Source: Gemmatimonadota bacterium (GTDB taxonomy: Bacteria; Gemmatimonadota; Gemmatimonadetes; Gemmatimonadales; GWC2-71-9). From it: a DNA stretch of 64,000 nt. Made by a program: the position numbers and the translations under genes. Shown piece after piece: positions 34,731-43,520 of this stretch; position 1 is the stretch's first letter; every line of letters starts with the position of its first letter. The stretch lies in the NCBI GenBank assembly GCA_003222195.1, contig QHVB01000024.1, positions 343,707 through 407,706 of the forward strand. Reading direction: 5' to 3'. A model generated the notes under the pieces. That model had not been told where the DNA came from. It did no database searches and was given only the letters and a program-made list of their open reading frames with translations.

Positions 34731-35276
34731 CTAATGCTGCAGGATGAAACCAGCCACGAAGAGGAGGCTCAACGCGGTCTTGGCGTCGGATATTTCTCCA
34801 CTGCGCACCATTTGCAGCGCCTCTGACAAGGGTTTCGGGATTACCTCGATGAATTCGTCGGGCTCGCGCGCAGGCTTGTCGGCCGTGAGGTCGGATGCCC
34901 AAAAAAGGTGAATGCGTTCGTCCGTAAAGCCGGGTGTTGTCCATATAGTAGTAAGACGCTCGACCCGTCCTGCTTTCACACCGACCTCCTCTAGCAGCTC
35001 ACGGTGGGCGCACACCTGTGGGGCTTCGCCCGGGTTGAGCCGGCCGGCGGGGATTTCGATCAGCAGTCCGTTCGCGGCGTAGCGATACTGCTGGATCAGC
35101 AACACGGTGGGATCTTTTCCGCGCGGATCGGACGCGAAGGGTACAACAGCGGCGGCTCCGGGGTGCCGAATCATCTCGAGCTGTCCGACGGATCCATCCG
35201 GAAAGCGCACCGTATCCACGTCCAGATCGATGACTCGCCCCGAATGGATGCGCTTGCTGGCGATCTGCATCGGCAA
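34731..35276 (-). CDS. Nudix hydrolase, ADP-ribose pyrophosphatase-like
   Basis: The 181-residue protein has a perfect Nudix box, GRLNPGEAPQVCAHRELLEEVGV, matching Gx5Ex7REUxEExGU, at about residues 78-100. It is preceded by the strands VVPFASDPRG, TVLLIQQYRYAANGLLIEIPAG typical of ADP-ribose pyrophosphatases. TTPGFTDERIHLFWASDLT after the box also fits the ADPRase subgroup. It should hydrolyse ADP-ribose or related nucleoside diphosphates. It follows the YdcF-like gene by 9 nt. Confidence 0.92.
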   Translation of the reverse strand: MPMQIASKRIHSGRVIDLDVDTVRFPDGSVGQLEMIRHPGAAAVVPFASDPRGKDPTVLLIQQYRYAANGLLIEIPAGRLNPGEAPQVCAHRELLEEVGVKAGRVERLTTIWTTPGFTDERIHLFWASDLTADKPAREPDEFIEVIPKPLSEALQMVRSGEISDAKTALSLLFVAGFILQH

Positions 35277-35285
35277 TCCTTCTTT

Positions 35286-35888
35286 CTAGTGCTGGAACAG
35301 CCAGGTGAAGGGCACCTTGAAGCCCTCCGCGAACAGATATCCGGTATTGCGGCGGACGTTGGCGTGAATTGGTGAACCGGCGGCTGGCGACGTATAGGGG
35401 GTCAACCCCAAGCGTCGGGCGATGATTCGCAGGCGCAGCATGTGAAAGCCGTCGCTGACGAGGATCACGCGACGGCTATCCCGTCCCGCGAACCAGCGTT
35501 TGACTTGCTCGATGGACGAGTACGTGTCGTGTCCGCCGGCGAGCGGAATGACCGCTTCATCCGGCAGGCCGAGGCGGGCGAGGTAGTCCCGGCCGACGTT
35601 GGCTTCGTTGAGTGAGTCGCGGGGGCCGACGCCGCCCGTGACCAGGACGACGGGGGCGAGGCCCCGCTGGTAGAGCGTTGCGGCGTGATCGAGTCGGGCG
35701 CGAAAAACGGGGGATGGCCGGCCGTTGTACTGCGCGGCGCCGAGGACCGCGATGGCGTCGGCGCCCGCCGCTTCATCGTGCGCCGCCTGGATGGCGACTG
35801 CGACCACAACGGCCGCCCAGATGAGTGCGAGCAGGACGACTAGAAGAAGAACCCCACCGACGGCACGCCGTCCAGTCCAGAAAGGCAT
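35286..35888 (-). CDS. YdcF/SanA/ElyC family protein (DUF218)
   Basis: The 200-residue protein has one N-terminal membrane helix (about 10-33). A DUF218 domain follows: DAIAVLGAAQYNGRPSPVFRARLDHAATLYQRG, VVLVTGGVGPRD, AGGHDTYSSIEQV and VILVSDGFHMLRLRIIARRLG. Members of this family (ElyC, SanA) affect envelope integrity and peptidoglycan or undecaprenyl-linked metabolism, but their chemistry is not settled. It lies 12 nt downstream of the HEAT gene and may belong to the sigma-HEAT transcription unit. Confidence 0.9.
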   Translation of the reverse strand: MPFWTGRRAVGGVLLLVVLLALIWAAVVVAVAIQAAHDEAAGADAIAVLGAAQYNGRPSPVFRARLDHAATLYQRGLAPVVLVTGGVGPRDSLNEANVGRDYLARLGLPDEAVIPLAGGHDTYSSIEQVKRWFAGRDSRRVILVSDGFHMLRLRIIARRLGLTPYTSPAAGSPIHANVRRNTGYLFAEGFKVPFTWLFQH

Positions 35889-35900
35889 GCCACAAGATAC

Positions 35901-36710
35901 TCAGGGCCTGGTGAGCAACTCCTCAAACAGGGCCAGCGCCCGGGGATCGTCTGATTGACCCAGCCAGAAAATGGCTTTGCGGCGCAGGTCGGGGTCCTTG
36001 TTCTCCTTGGCGATCCGGATCAGGGCCGGAACGCCTTCGTCGCGGGGCCGCTGCGACAAGGCGAACACGGCCGACTCGCGAACCTCGCGATCCGCGCGGC
36101 CGTCGTCGACGAGATCGGTCAGCCCGCGCGTGGCGGCATCGCCGGCCGCCTGCCCGAGCCAGAACACGGCGGAACGCCGCACCTTCCGGGAAACGTCCTC
36201 CGACTTGGCAATCTTCAAGAGGTCGGGCCAGATCGTCACGCTGTCGGCGAGCACTGCGGGGAAGATGGCCTTCTCGGCCGCGCGGCTCTCGTCGCGAAGC
36301 GCCAACGCGAGCAGATAACTGGCCGCCTCTTTCGTGCCGACCATGCCGAGGTCGGTGGCCGACGTGCTGGTGCGCCACTGACCTCCCACATACACCCGGA
36401 GATCGAGGATCCGTCCGCCGCTCTTGCTGAGCGCCACGCGAACCGGACCGGAATCGCACGGCGTTTCCCAGTCGTCGTGGTCGTTCCAATTCCCGTCGAC
36501 CTGGCGGTTGCGGCAATTCCCCTTGTCGCAATCCCAGCTGATCATGTTGCGGCCGTTGCCGTACACCCCCGGTCGGGCGTCAAAGCTGAAACGCACCGAT
36601 CCGTCGGGCGCGGCGGCCACGCGTTTCTCGAGCGTCTGCGCGGTTGCCGTGCTCGCCGCGATCAGCAGCAACCACGCACCACGCACGACGCACCACGCAC
36701 GTGTGTTCAT
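35901..36710 (-). CDS. Exported HEAT-repeat protein (short)
   Basis: The 269-residue protein has a signal peptide (about 1-24, ending in STATA). An N-terminal beta-like region with four Cys (SWDCDKGNCRNRQ, WETPCDSG) follows, then HEAT repeats with the signatures RRSAVFWLGQAAG, RESAVFALSQ and RRKAIFWLGQSD. HEAT arrays are protein-binding solenoids. It overlaps the preceding, longer HEAT gene by 4 bp (ATGA), and its repeats closely resemble those of that protein. The signal-peptide coding region includes an ACGCACC heptamer repeat (36671-36701). The partner is unknown. Confidence 0.85.
   Translation of the reverse strand: MNTRAWCVVRGAWLLLIAASTATAQTLEKRVAAAPDGSVRFSFDARPGVYGNGRNMISWDCDKGNCRNRQVDGNWNDHDDWETPCDSGPVRVALSKSGGRILDLRVYVGGQWRTSTSATDLGMVGTKEAASYLLALALRDESRAAEKAIFPAVLADSVTIWPDLLKIAKSEDVSRKVRRSAVFWLGQAAGDAATRGLTDLVDDGRADREVRESAVFALSQRPRDEGVPALIRIAKENKDPDLRRKAIFWLGQSDDPRALALFEELLTRP
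36671..36701 (-). repeat. Heptamer short tandem repeat in the HEAT-protein signal-peptide region
   Basis: Consecutive plus-strand units ACGCACC, ACGCACG, ACGCACC and ACGCACG (36674-36701) encode AWCVVRGAW. A related repeat in opposite orientation lies at 39014-39041 in the same gene cluster. Confidence 0.65.
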
Positions 36711-38449
36711 TGGTTGATGAGCTCCTGGAGATACTGCGCTGCCCGCGGGCTTCGCGACTGACCGACCCAGAAGATCGCCTTCTTGCGAAGCTCACGGTCG
36801 GGGTCGTTTTTCCCGATCTGGAATAGCTTGTCGAGCGCGGCGTCTTCGCGCCGTTGCGAGTACACGAAGATCAGCTGCTCTTTCATCTCGCGGTCGTTCA
36901 TGCTCTCGTACAGCCGCACGAGATCCGCGATATCCACGCTGCGTCCCTGCCCGGCCCAAAACAGCGCCTTCTTGCGGATTTCGATGTCCTCGCGCGAATC
37001 CAGGGCGATGTCCATCAACCAGCGGTAGTTGTCGATGCCGCCCATCTGCGAGAGGGAGAAGATCACTTTCTCCTTGAGGTCCTGGTTGTCGAGCTTCTTG
37101 TAGAGATCCTTCAGGAACTGGGCGTTGTCCTCCGAGCGGTTCTGCCCCAGCCAGAAGATCGCCTTTTCGCGGAGATCGCTGTTGACGTCGCTGCGCTCCG
37201 CGAAGGCGCGCAGCGTCGCGCCGGCACGAGCGCCACGATGCTGCGACAGCGCAAAGATCGCCTTCTCCTGGATCTCGGGATCCGTCTTGGGATCACGCAG
37301 AATCGAATCCAGCGCCAGGGCCGTCTCATCGCCCGGTACCTGGGAGAGCCAGAACACCGCCTGCTCGCGAACTTCCTGATCGGGGTCGGAGCGCACGGCG
37401 CTGAGCAGGATGGAGGTCGTCTCATCGCTGCGCTTCTGTGAGACGAGGAAGACCGCCTTGCGCCGCAGACAGGTCGAGCCGGCATCACGCCGTGCCAGAA
37501 CGGTCTTCAGCGTGGGCACCGCGCGTTCCGCGTCCATCTGCAGCATGGCATTGAGGGCGGCGAGTCGAATGTCGTCGTCGTCGTCGCAATTGTTGCTTTC
37601 GTACCGGTGCCGGCCCGGAACCCCCGCAATGGCGGCGACCGGGGGCGTTCCTGCTACCGGCGGTACGGCGGCGACTGGAGCAATCTCATCGACGTCCTGC
37701 GCGATCGCTGTCGCGGCGGGCTGATCGCCACGCCGGGCCAGCTCACCTTGGATGCGTCGCAGCAGCACCTCGGCATCACGGCGCGTCGTGGCCTTGGGAT
37801 AGCGATCGGCCTGTGTCTTCAGAGCGCTGCGGGCGGCTCGCAGGTTGTCGTCAGAACCAGCCCGATAGAGTGCGAACGCTTCCCAGTAATAGGTGTTCGG
37901 CACGTACGTCGACCGCGCGTAGCGATCACGAATCCGGCGGAAGAGTTCCGCCGCCTGTTGGTACTGATTCTGATTCAGCGCGCGACGCGCCGCGCGATAC
38001 ACCGAATCCGCGACGTCCGCCTGCGTGCTGGCCTCGTCTTGCGGCCAACGGGGCTCGGGCTCGTCCTCCATGTCAAAAGTGAAATCGCCAACGTCCGCGA
38101 GCGCGGCCAGGCCGGCCAGATCGGCGAGCCCGGCGAGGTCAGCGAGACCGGCGAGCTCCTGGAATCCGCCGGCCATGGCTACTGGGGCGGCGCTGAGGGC
38201 GAATACCGGCGCCTGGAGCGCTTGAGCCGACATCGCCAATACGGGAGCTTGCGCGCTCAGCATCGCGAAGTCGGGCGTCGCCATCGCCAACCCGGCGGCT
38301 GCTGCCTCGAGCTCTGCCGCCGAGGCCGCAAACGGCGCGATAGTGATGGCATGCGCGCGACGATGCGCGCGCGGTGCTGGCGACGGCGCCGGGGCCGGCG
38401 TCGCCTGCATAGTCGTAACGGCGAGCAAGAGGGACAGGGAAGCCAACAT
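36707..38449 (-). CDS. Exported TPR and HEAT-repeat protein (long)
   Basis: The 580-residue protein begins with a short signal-like stretch. An Ala/Leu-rich low-complexity region follows (about 40-120), including near-repeats of LAGLADL. TPR-like helices come next (YRAARRALNQNQYQQAAELFRR, STYVPNTYYWEAFALY). From about residue 290 there are about nine HEAT repeats of some 33-36 residues with the regular core RxKAIFWLGQ or EKVIFSLSQ. The tetra-Asp NNCDDDDDIRLAALN marks the array start. It overlaps the short HEAT gene and abuts the anti-sigma-like gene (shared base at 38449). It is probably a periplasmic scaffold or sensor in the sigma unit. Confidence 0.85.
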   Translation of the reverse strand: MLASLSLLLAVTTMQATPAPAPSPAPRAHRRAHAITIAPFAASAAELEAAAAGLAMATPDFAMLSAQAPVLAMSAQALQAPVFALSAAPVAMAGGFQELAGLADLAGLADLAGLAALADVGDFTFDMEDEPEPRWPQDEASTQADVADSVYRAARRALNQNQYQQAAELFRRIRDRYARSTYVPNTYYWEAFALYRAGSDDNLRAARSALKTQADRYPKATTRRDAEVLLRRIQGELARRGDQPAATAIAQDVDEIAPVAAVPPVAGTPPVAAIAGVPGRHRYESNNCDDDDDIRLAALNAMLQMDAERAVPTLKTVLARRDAGSTCLRRKAVFLVSQKRSDETTSILLSAVRSDPDQEVREQAVFWLSQVPGDETALALDSILRDPKTDPEIQEKAIFALSQHRGARAGATLRAFAERSDVNSDLREKAIFWLGQNRSEDNAQFLKDLYKKLDNQDLKEKVIFSLSQMGGIDNYRWLMDIALDSREDIEIRKKALFWAGQGRSVDIADLVRLYESMNDREMKEQLIFVYSQRREDAALDKLFQIGKNDPDRELRKKAIFWVGQSRSPRAAQYLQELINQ

Positions 38450-39093
38450 CAGAGTGCTCCTTCAGTGCGTACCGGTACGGGCCCGGCGGGAATCGCCGAG
38501 CGCAGCTTGGGCAACACGTTCGATTGGTTCATGCCTTGCGTGATAAGGTCGGCGTCATGTCGGTCCTGGGCGGCGCCGAGCTGTGAGATTTGCACGAGCA
38601 CGAGCTCCAGATCCTCGAGCAGCGACCGCATCCGGGGATCTTTCGCGGCCGGCGAGTCGAGCATGAGCTGCGTGGTCGTCAGCAGGTCGCGTGCTTGACT
38701 CGCGAAGCGAGCGCTGTGCGCGTCGGCTCGCGCGTCCGCACGGAAGCCGGTGAGGAATGCCTCCGCGCGCGACAGGTATTGTGTCGCGGCGACCTGGTAG
38801 ACGACGTCAGGCTGCGTGGAGTCGGTTTCGGTTGCAGCGACCGGCGTGACTTTGGCCGCCGAGGGTTGACGAGCGGTCCACCGGCCGATGCCGATACCGA
38901 TGACCAAGACTGCGGCGGCTGCCACCACCCAGCGCATCCAAGGGCGCAGCTCGATGACGTGCTTGCGTTGCCGCTCCGCCGCAATACGCGCCCACATCTC
39001 CTCGCGAGGCGGCGTGCGCGGTGCGTGGTACGTGGTACGTGCCGCATCCTTGAGCCATTGCTCGAACTTTGGATCTTCGTGTTCCTGCATCAT
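38449..39093 (-). CDS. Predicted membrane anti-sigma factor (no zinc finger visible)
   Basis: The ATG at 39093 overlaps the sigma gene stop as ATGA; ATGs at 39102 and 39090 are alternatives. The product is about 214 residues. A soluble N-terminus of about 50 residues (FEQWLKDAARTTYHAPRTP, EEMWARIAAERQR) is followed by one membrane helix (WVVAAAAVLVIGIGIG, about 55-72) and a helical periplasmic part (AATQYLSRAEAFLTGF, RFASQARDLLTTTQLML). The anti-sigma role is inferred from layout and position directly after an ECF sigma gene. No HxxxCxxC motif is present. A heptamer repeat encodes the N-terminal linker. Confidence 0.75.
   Translation of the reverse strand: MMQEHEDPKFEQWLKDAARTTYHAPRTPPREEMWARIAAERQRKHVIELRPWMRWVVAAAAVLVIGIGIGRWTARQPSAAKVTPVAATETDSTQPDVVYQVAATQYLSRAEAFLTGFRADARADAHSARFASQARDLLTTTQLMLDSPAAKDPRMRSLLEDLELVLVQISQLGAAQDRHDADLITQGMNQSNVLPKLRSAIPAGPVPVRTEGAL
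39014..39041 (-). repeat. Heptamer short tandem repeat in the anti-sigma-like gene
   Basis: Plus-strand units GTGCGCG, GTGCGTG, GTACGTG and GTACGTG (39014-39041) encode the linker RTTYHAPRTP. It is the complement type of the repeat at 36671-36701. Confidence 0.65.
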
Positions 39094-39632
39094 TGCACCC
39101 ATTCTCCTGCGAAGTCCGACAGCGCGACGCGCAATTTGGCGCGTGCGCGCGACAGCTGCGCCTTTGACGTGCCGGTCTCGACGCCCAACGCGACGCCGAT
39201 TTCTTCGTGTGTATAGCCCTCGACATCGTGCATCAGGAACACCGTTCGGTAACCTTCTGGCAAGTCATCGATCGCCTGCTTGAGCCGCGCTTTCAAATCC
39301 GGTTCGGCGTGCCGTTGCGCGACACCGATGTCGTGCGCGTCGTCGATGTCCGCTTCCCGCTGCCGGAACCGCTTCACCTTGCGCAGACCGTTCAACACGA
39401 CCGTGGTCGTGATCGTGTGCAGCCAGGTCGAAAATGCCGCATCGCCTCGGAACGAGCCGAGCCGGTCGAACGCGCGGATGAACGTTTCCTGGGTGAAATC
39501 CTGCGCGAGGGCATCATCGCCCGCGAGCCGGAAGGCCAGGCGGTACACGCGGTCCACGTGTGCGTCATACAGCGCGCGCTCTGCGGCGCTATCCCCGGCG
39601 CGGACGCGGGCAATGAGCTGTGATTCGTCCAC
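39090..39632 (-). CDS. ECF-family RNA polymerase sigma factor
   Basis: The 180-residue protein starts at GTG 39632. Region 2 is ALYDAHVDRVYRLAFRLAGDDALAQDFTQETFIRAFDRLGSFRGDAAFSTWLHTI. Region 4 is LPEGYRTVFLMHDVEGYTHEEIGVALGV followed by GTSKAQLSRARAKLR. It heads a unit running into an anti-sigma-like gene and two HEAT genes, linked by overlaps. This suggests that the HEAT proteins report on or carry out its response. It differs from the sigma factor at 33875 in sequence and in having a non-zinc anti-sigma. Confidence 0.93.
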   Translation of the reverse strand: MDESQLIARVRAGDSAAERALYDAHVDRVYRLAFRLAGDDALAQDFTQETFIRAFDRLGSFRGDAAFSTWLHTITTTVVLNGLRKVKRFRQREADIDDAHDIGVAQRHAEPDLKARLKQAIDDLPEGYRTVFLMHDVEGYTHEEIGVALGVETGTSKAQLSRARAKLRVALSDFAGEWVQ

Positions 39633-39710
39633 GGCGCTCCGAGGTGACGGGCTGGTCTCGTAACTACTGATGGGACACGGGGGACGACAAAAGGGTTACG
39701 TCAGCAGGCC

Positions 39711-40364
39711 TTATCTGGTGCCAAACAGGCGGTCGCCCGCATCCCCCAGGCCGGGCAGGATATAGCCCTTGGAGTTGAGCTCTCGATCGAGCGACGCGGT
39801 ATAAACCGGCACCTTGGGGTGGGCATCCAGCATCGCCTTCATGCCTTCGGGGGCCGATACCAGGCACAAAAACCGAATCTTCTGCGCCCCGGCACGGGAC
39901 AGCGCGCTCACCGCGGCGACCGCCGACCCGCCCGTGGCCAGCATCGGGTCGAGCAGGAAGAACGCGCGGTCCGCCTCGCCGGAAGGGATCTTGAAGTAGT
40001 AATCAACGGGCTGCAGGGTCGAATGGTCGCGATACAGACCGATGTGACCCACGCGGGCGGAGGGGATGAGCTGCGAAATCCCCTCCACCATCCCGAGCCC
40101 GGCGCGCAGGATCGGTACGAGGGTCAGCTTCTTCCCCGCGACCTGGCTCCCGGTGGTCTTCTCGAGCGGCGTCTCGATGTCCACCGGTTCCAGCGGCAGG
40201 TCCTTCGTCACTTCGTACGCCATCAACATCGCGATCTCGTTCACGAGCTGCTTGAAGTCGCGGGTGCTGGTGCGCTTGTCGCGCAGGATCGTGAGCTTGT
40301 GCTGGATCAACGGATGCGAGAGCACCGTGAGGTTGGGAAACCGTCGCGTCTCAACGCGTGGCAT
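39711..40364 (-). CDS. upp: Uracil phosphoribosyltransferase
   Basis: The 217-residue protein has the UPRTase signatures. It opens with [30 protein letters not shown], has [34 protein letters not shown], and carries the PRPP loop [12 protein letters not shown], ending [16 protein letters not shown]. It converts uracil and PRPP to UMP in pyrimidine salvage. Length and motifs are standard. It stands alone between the sigma unit and the divergent glycosyltransferase genes. Confidence 0.97.
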   Translation of the reverse strand: MPRVETRRFPNLTVLSHPLIQHKLTILRDKRTSTRDFKQLVNEIAMLMAYEVTKDLPLEPVDIETPLEKTTGSQVAGKKLTLVPILRAGLGMVEGISQLIPSARVGHIGLYRDHSTLQPVDYYFKIPSGEADRAFFLLDPMLATGGSAVAAVSALSRAGAQKIRFLCLVSAPEGMKAMLDAHPKVPVYTASLDRELNSKGYILPGLGDAGDRLFGTR

Positions 40365-40426
40365 AGGCGGAGAAAGTACGCTTGCGGTTGCGGGCGCGCG
40401 ACCGGCGGCGTAATAGTGCTGGGCAC

Positions 40427-41572
40427 ATGGCCGATCGCCCGCTCACCATCCTCGAAGTCACGCATGCGGGGCACCAAGCCGGCTCGACCTTCCTCATCCA
40501 CAGCCTGTGCGCTCCGCTGGTGAAGCGGGGCCACCGGGTGTTAGTCGGTTGCCGGCCGGACAGCATGCTTGCCGAGCTGGCTGCAGACTCGGGGCTGCCC
40601 CTCGTGCCGCTCGACTTCCGTCGGCTCGGTCCGCTTACCGGGGAGCTCGCCCGCGTAATCGCGCGGGAGCAGGTCGATCTCGTCAATAGTCACGACAGTC
40701 GCGACCGCCGCGCGCTCACCTGGCTGCGCTGGCGGCACCGGCTGCCTCAGGCGTTCGTTGTCACGCGCCACACCATGCCGCTCACGTCGCCGGCCGAGCT
40801 GATCGCGGTCGGCCTGTCGGCCGACCGGACCATTGCGGTGAGTCACGCGGTGGCCCGCGGATTGCGGCGGCGGCTCTATCCCGGCGCGCGCCTGCGCCCT
40901 GTGCCCAACGGCATCGACCTCGCCCGGGTCGATACGTTACCGACGGCGGCGGCCATGTCCGCCGCCGCCACCGCTCTCGGCGACGTCGCGGGTCGTCCCG
41001 TGATCATGGTCCTCGCGCGGCGCAAGGATCAGCACATTCTGCTCGAGGCGCTCGCGGCCGTCGACCGACCGGTGGTCGTGGCGTTCGTGGGAATCGAACC
41101 TGACGACCAGTTGCGCGCCGCGGCAGCCCGCTTGCCGCCGCGCCACCGCGTGGTTTATGTCCCCTTCACCGACCAGCCCCTTGCCTTCTACCGGCTGGCG
41201 ACGATCGCCGCATTGCCCTCCCGCATCGAAGGACTGTCACTCGCGCTCCTCGAGGGGATGGCGCTCGGCGTCCCGGTCGTGGCGTCGCGGGCGGGAGGAA
41301 GCCCCGACCTCATCACGTCGGGCGAAACGGGGTTGCTCGTTCCGCCGCTGGAGCCGCGCGCGTGGGCCGAGGCGCTCGAACGGATGCTCGGCGATCCGCC
41401 GTTCGCCGCACGGGTCGGGGCCCGTGGCCGCGAGCTGGTGCGGCGGGAGTACACGCTCGAGCGCATGGTCGAGCGCACGGAGGCCGTATATCGTGAAGCG
41501 ATGGAGCGCCGCCTCATCAAGGGAGGGCCGCGTGCAGGCGCCGATCACCATAGTCATTCCCACGCTGAATGA
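40427..41572 (+). CDS. Glycosyltransferase family 4 (GT-B)
   Basis: Starting at ATG 40427 the protein is 381 residues. The first Rossmann half has [25 protein letters not shown], and [14 protein letters not shown] supplies the acceptor side. The second half has [12 protein letters not shown] and the GT4 donor-binding end [23 protein letters not shown] with E-x7-E. It ends in a His-rich tail (DHHSHSHAE). It transfers a sugar from a nucleotide donor, probably to a lipid or saccharide acceptor. It overlaps the next gene by 41 bp, opening a three-gene glycan cluster. Confidence 0.9.
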   Translation: MADRPLTILEVTHAGHQAGSTFLIHSLCAPLVKRGHRVLVGCRPDSMLAELAADSGLPLVPLDFRRLGPLTGELARVIAREQVDLVNSHDSRDRRALTWLRWRHRLPQAFVVTRHTMPLTSPAELIAVGLSADRTIAVSHAVARGLRRRLYPGARLRPVPNGIDLARVDTLPTAAAMSAAATALGDVAGRPVIMVLARRKDQHILLEALAAVDRPVVVAFVGIEPDDQLRAAAARLPPRHRVVYVPFTDQPLAFYRLATIAALPSRIEGLSLALLEGMALGVPVVASRAGGSPDLITSGETGLLVPPLEPRAWAEALERMLGDPPFAARVGARGRELVRREYTLERMVERTEAVYREAMERRLIKGGPRAGADHHSHSHAE

Positions 41573-42284
41573 GGCAGCGCAGATCGCCGCCTGTATCCGC
41601 CACCTCGACTGGACGGCCGACGTCGTGGTCGTCGACGGCGGATCCACGGACGACACGGTCGCGCTCGCGCGCGCCGCGGGCGCGCGCGTCATCACGGACG
41701 GTCCCCGCGGCATCGGCGAGCAGCGCAATGCCGGCATCGCTGTCGCCCGGCACGGTTGGGTCTTCGCGCTGGATGCCGATGAACGGATCGGACCGGAGTT
41801 GGCGCAGGAAATCATGGCCGTGCCGGCGGGGGCCACCCCGGCGGGAGCGACACACGAAGCCTATCGGGTGAAGCGCCGTAACGCATTCCAGGGGCGCGTG
41901 CTCCAACGCGGCCACTGGGGCAATGATTGGGTTGTGCGCTTCGCGCGACGCGAGTTCCGCTACGGCGGCAGCGCGGTGCATCCCGGCCTTCAGGGCCTGC
42001 GCGACGTCGGGACGCTCACGCAGCAGCTCGATCACACACCGTACCGCGACCTGAGCCACCACATCGAGAAGCTCGTCGCGTATGCGCAGACGAGCGCGCG
42101 CGCGCTCGCGGCGCGGGGGCAGCGCGCGCGGTGGAGCGATCTCGCGTTGCGTCCGGCCGCGCATTTCTGGCGGGAGTATCTCTTGCGCGGCGGTTTCTTG
42201 GACGGCCGGATGGGCGTCATCCAGGCGGCGATGGGCGCGATCGGCGGCTTCCTCAAGTACGCGTTTCTCTGGGAGCAGGAGTGA
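41532..42284 (+). CDS. Glycosyltransferase family 2 (GT-A), WaaE/KdtX-like
   Basis: GTG 41532 follows GGGAGG and lies within the end of the preceding gene. The product is 250 residues. GT2 motifs are [46 protein letters not shown] and the DXD-like ALDADER. The later region (VKRRNAFQGRVLQRGHWGND, WREYLLRGGFLDGRMGVIQAAM) resembles the LPS core beta-1,4-glucosyltransferase WaaE/KdtX group. It probably acts on a lipid-linked glycan at the cytoplasmic face. The GTGA overlap couples it to the next gene. Confidence 0.9.
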   Translation: MQAPITIVIPTLNEAAQIAACIRHLDWTADVVVVDGGSTDDTVALARAAGARVITDGPRGIGEQRNAGIAVARHGWVFALDADERIGPELAQEIMAVPAGATPAGATHEAYRVKRRNAFQGRVLQRGHWGNDWVVRFARREFRYGGSAVHPGLQGLRDVGTLTQQLDHTPYRDLSHHIEKLVAYAQTSARALAARGQRARWSDLALRPAAHFWREYLLRGGFLDGRMGVIQAAMGAIGGFLKYAFLWEQE

Positions 42285-43483
42285 CGGGTTGGGAACAGTC
42301 GTCACCCAGCCTGCTCCTCGCGTTCAACTTCCCACCGCATGAGGGTGGCATCGCGCGCATGATGGGCGAGATGGCCCGGCGCTATCCCCCCTACTCGCTG
42401 CTCGTGTCGACCGGCACATATGCCGGCAGCGCCGAGAGTGACACGGACTATCTGCAGGGCATCGACCGCGTGCCCGTTCGGGCGAAGCGACTGCGGACGG
42501 TGAATGGTCTGCTGCGCTGGACGATCCGCACCGACGCGCTGGCCCGCCGGCACCGTCCGCGATTCACATGGTGCGCAGAGCTGAAGCCGGCAGCCTATCC
42601 GGCCCGCTGGCTGCGCGCCCGTTACGGCATCCCGTACGGCGTCTTCACCCACGGCGCGGAGTTGCTGCTGCTGGATCACAAGCTGCGGCGGTCTCGATTC
42701 AAGCACTGGACCGGCCGCAAGCTGCTCGACGGAGCATCGGTCTTCGTGGCCAACAGCCAGTGGACCGCCGACTACACACGCCGAATCCTTTCTGACCTTG
42801 GGCTCGATCACCAAGGCGACCGCGTGCGCACGGTCCCCCTCGGCACCGATCCCGAACAGTTCCAACCGGGGCTCTCCACCGCGCAGATTCGGCGCACGCA
42901 CGGTCTCGAGGGCGGCCCCTGGATCCTGACGGTCGCACGGCTCGATTGGCACAAGGGATTGGATACGGTGATCAGGGCGTTACCGGCGGTGCGCGCGGCC
43001 CATCCGAATGTGCGCTACGCGATCGCCGGCGTGGGAGAGTGCCGACCGTATCTCGAACGGCTGGTCGCGGAGCTGCAATTGGGCGACGCGGTGCGGTTTC
43101 TGGGTTTCGTGCCGGAGGCTGATCTGCCGGAGCTCTACAACGCGGCCGACGTATTCGCGCTCGTGTCGCGACGCTACGATCTGCTCGTGGAGGGTTTCGG
43201 TATCGCCGCGGTGGAAGCCTCGGCGTCGGGTGTTCCCGTGGTGGCGGGTCGAGAAGCTGGCCTGATCGACGCGGTGCGCGACGGCGAAACGGGATTGTTG
43301 GTCGATCCTTACAGCCCGGCAGCAGTGGCCGAGGCACTCAACCGCCTGCTTGCCGACGCCGCGTTGCGGCGGCGGATGGGCGCGGCAGGTCGGCGCGCAG
43401 TCGAGACGTACTTCAACTGGGACCGGGTGGTGCGTGACATCGAGGACATCGAGGCGAGTTGCGACCAACGGGCCAGCGGATAA
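42281..43483 (+). CDS. Glycosyltransferase family 4 (GT-B)
   Basis: From GTG 42281 the protein is 400 residues. It shows the N-terminal FNFPPHEGGIARMMGEMARRY and central FTHGAELLL and FVANSQWTADYTRR. The donor domain has VARLDWHKGLDTVIRALP, YAIAGVGECRPYLERLV and EGFGIAAVEASASGVPVVAGREAGL, with the GT4 E-x7-E pattern. It is the third of three overlapping glycosyltransferases, so the set probably builds one surface glycan such as an LPS core or glycolipid. No acceptor or export genes lie beside it. Confidence 0.92.
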   Translation: MTGWEQSSPSLLLAFNFPPHEGGIARMMGEMARRYPPYSLLVSTGTYAGSAESDTDYLQGIDRVPVRAKRLRTVNGLLRWTIRTDALARRHRPRFTWCAELKPAAYPARWLRARYGIPYGVFTHGAELLLLDHKLRRSRFKHWTGRKLLDGASVFVANSQWTADYTRRILSDLGLDHQGDRVRTVPLGTDPEQFQPGLSTAQIRRTHGLEGGPWILTVARLDWHKGLDTVIRALPAVRAAHPNVRYAIAGVGECRPYLERLVAELQLGDAVRFLGFVPEADLPELYNAADVFALVSRRYDLLVEGFGIAAVEASASGVPVVAGREAGLIDAVRDGETGLLVDPYSPAAVAEALNRLLADAALRRRMGAAGRRAVETYFNWDRVVRDIEDIEASCDQRASG

Positions 43484-43520
43484 CTTCGTCGGTTCCCGCC
43501 GGAACTTCGGAGGAATGATC

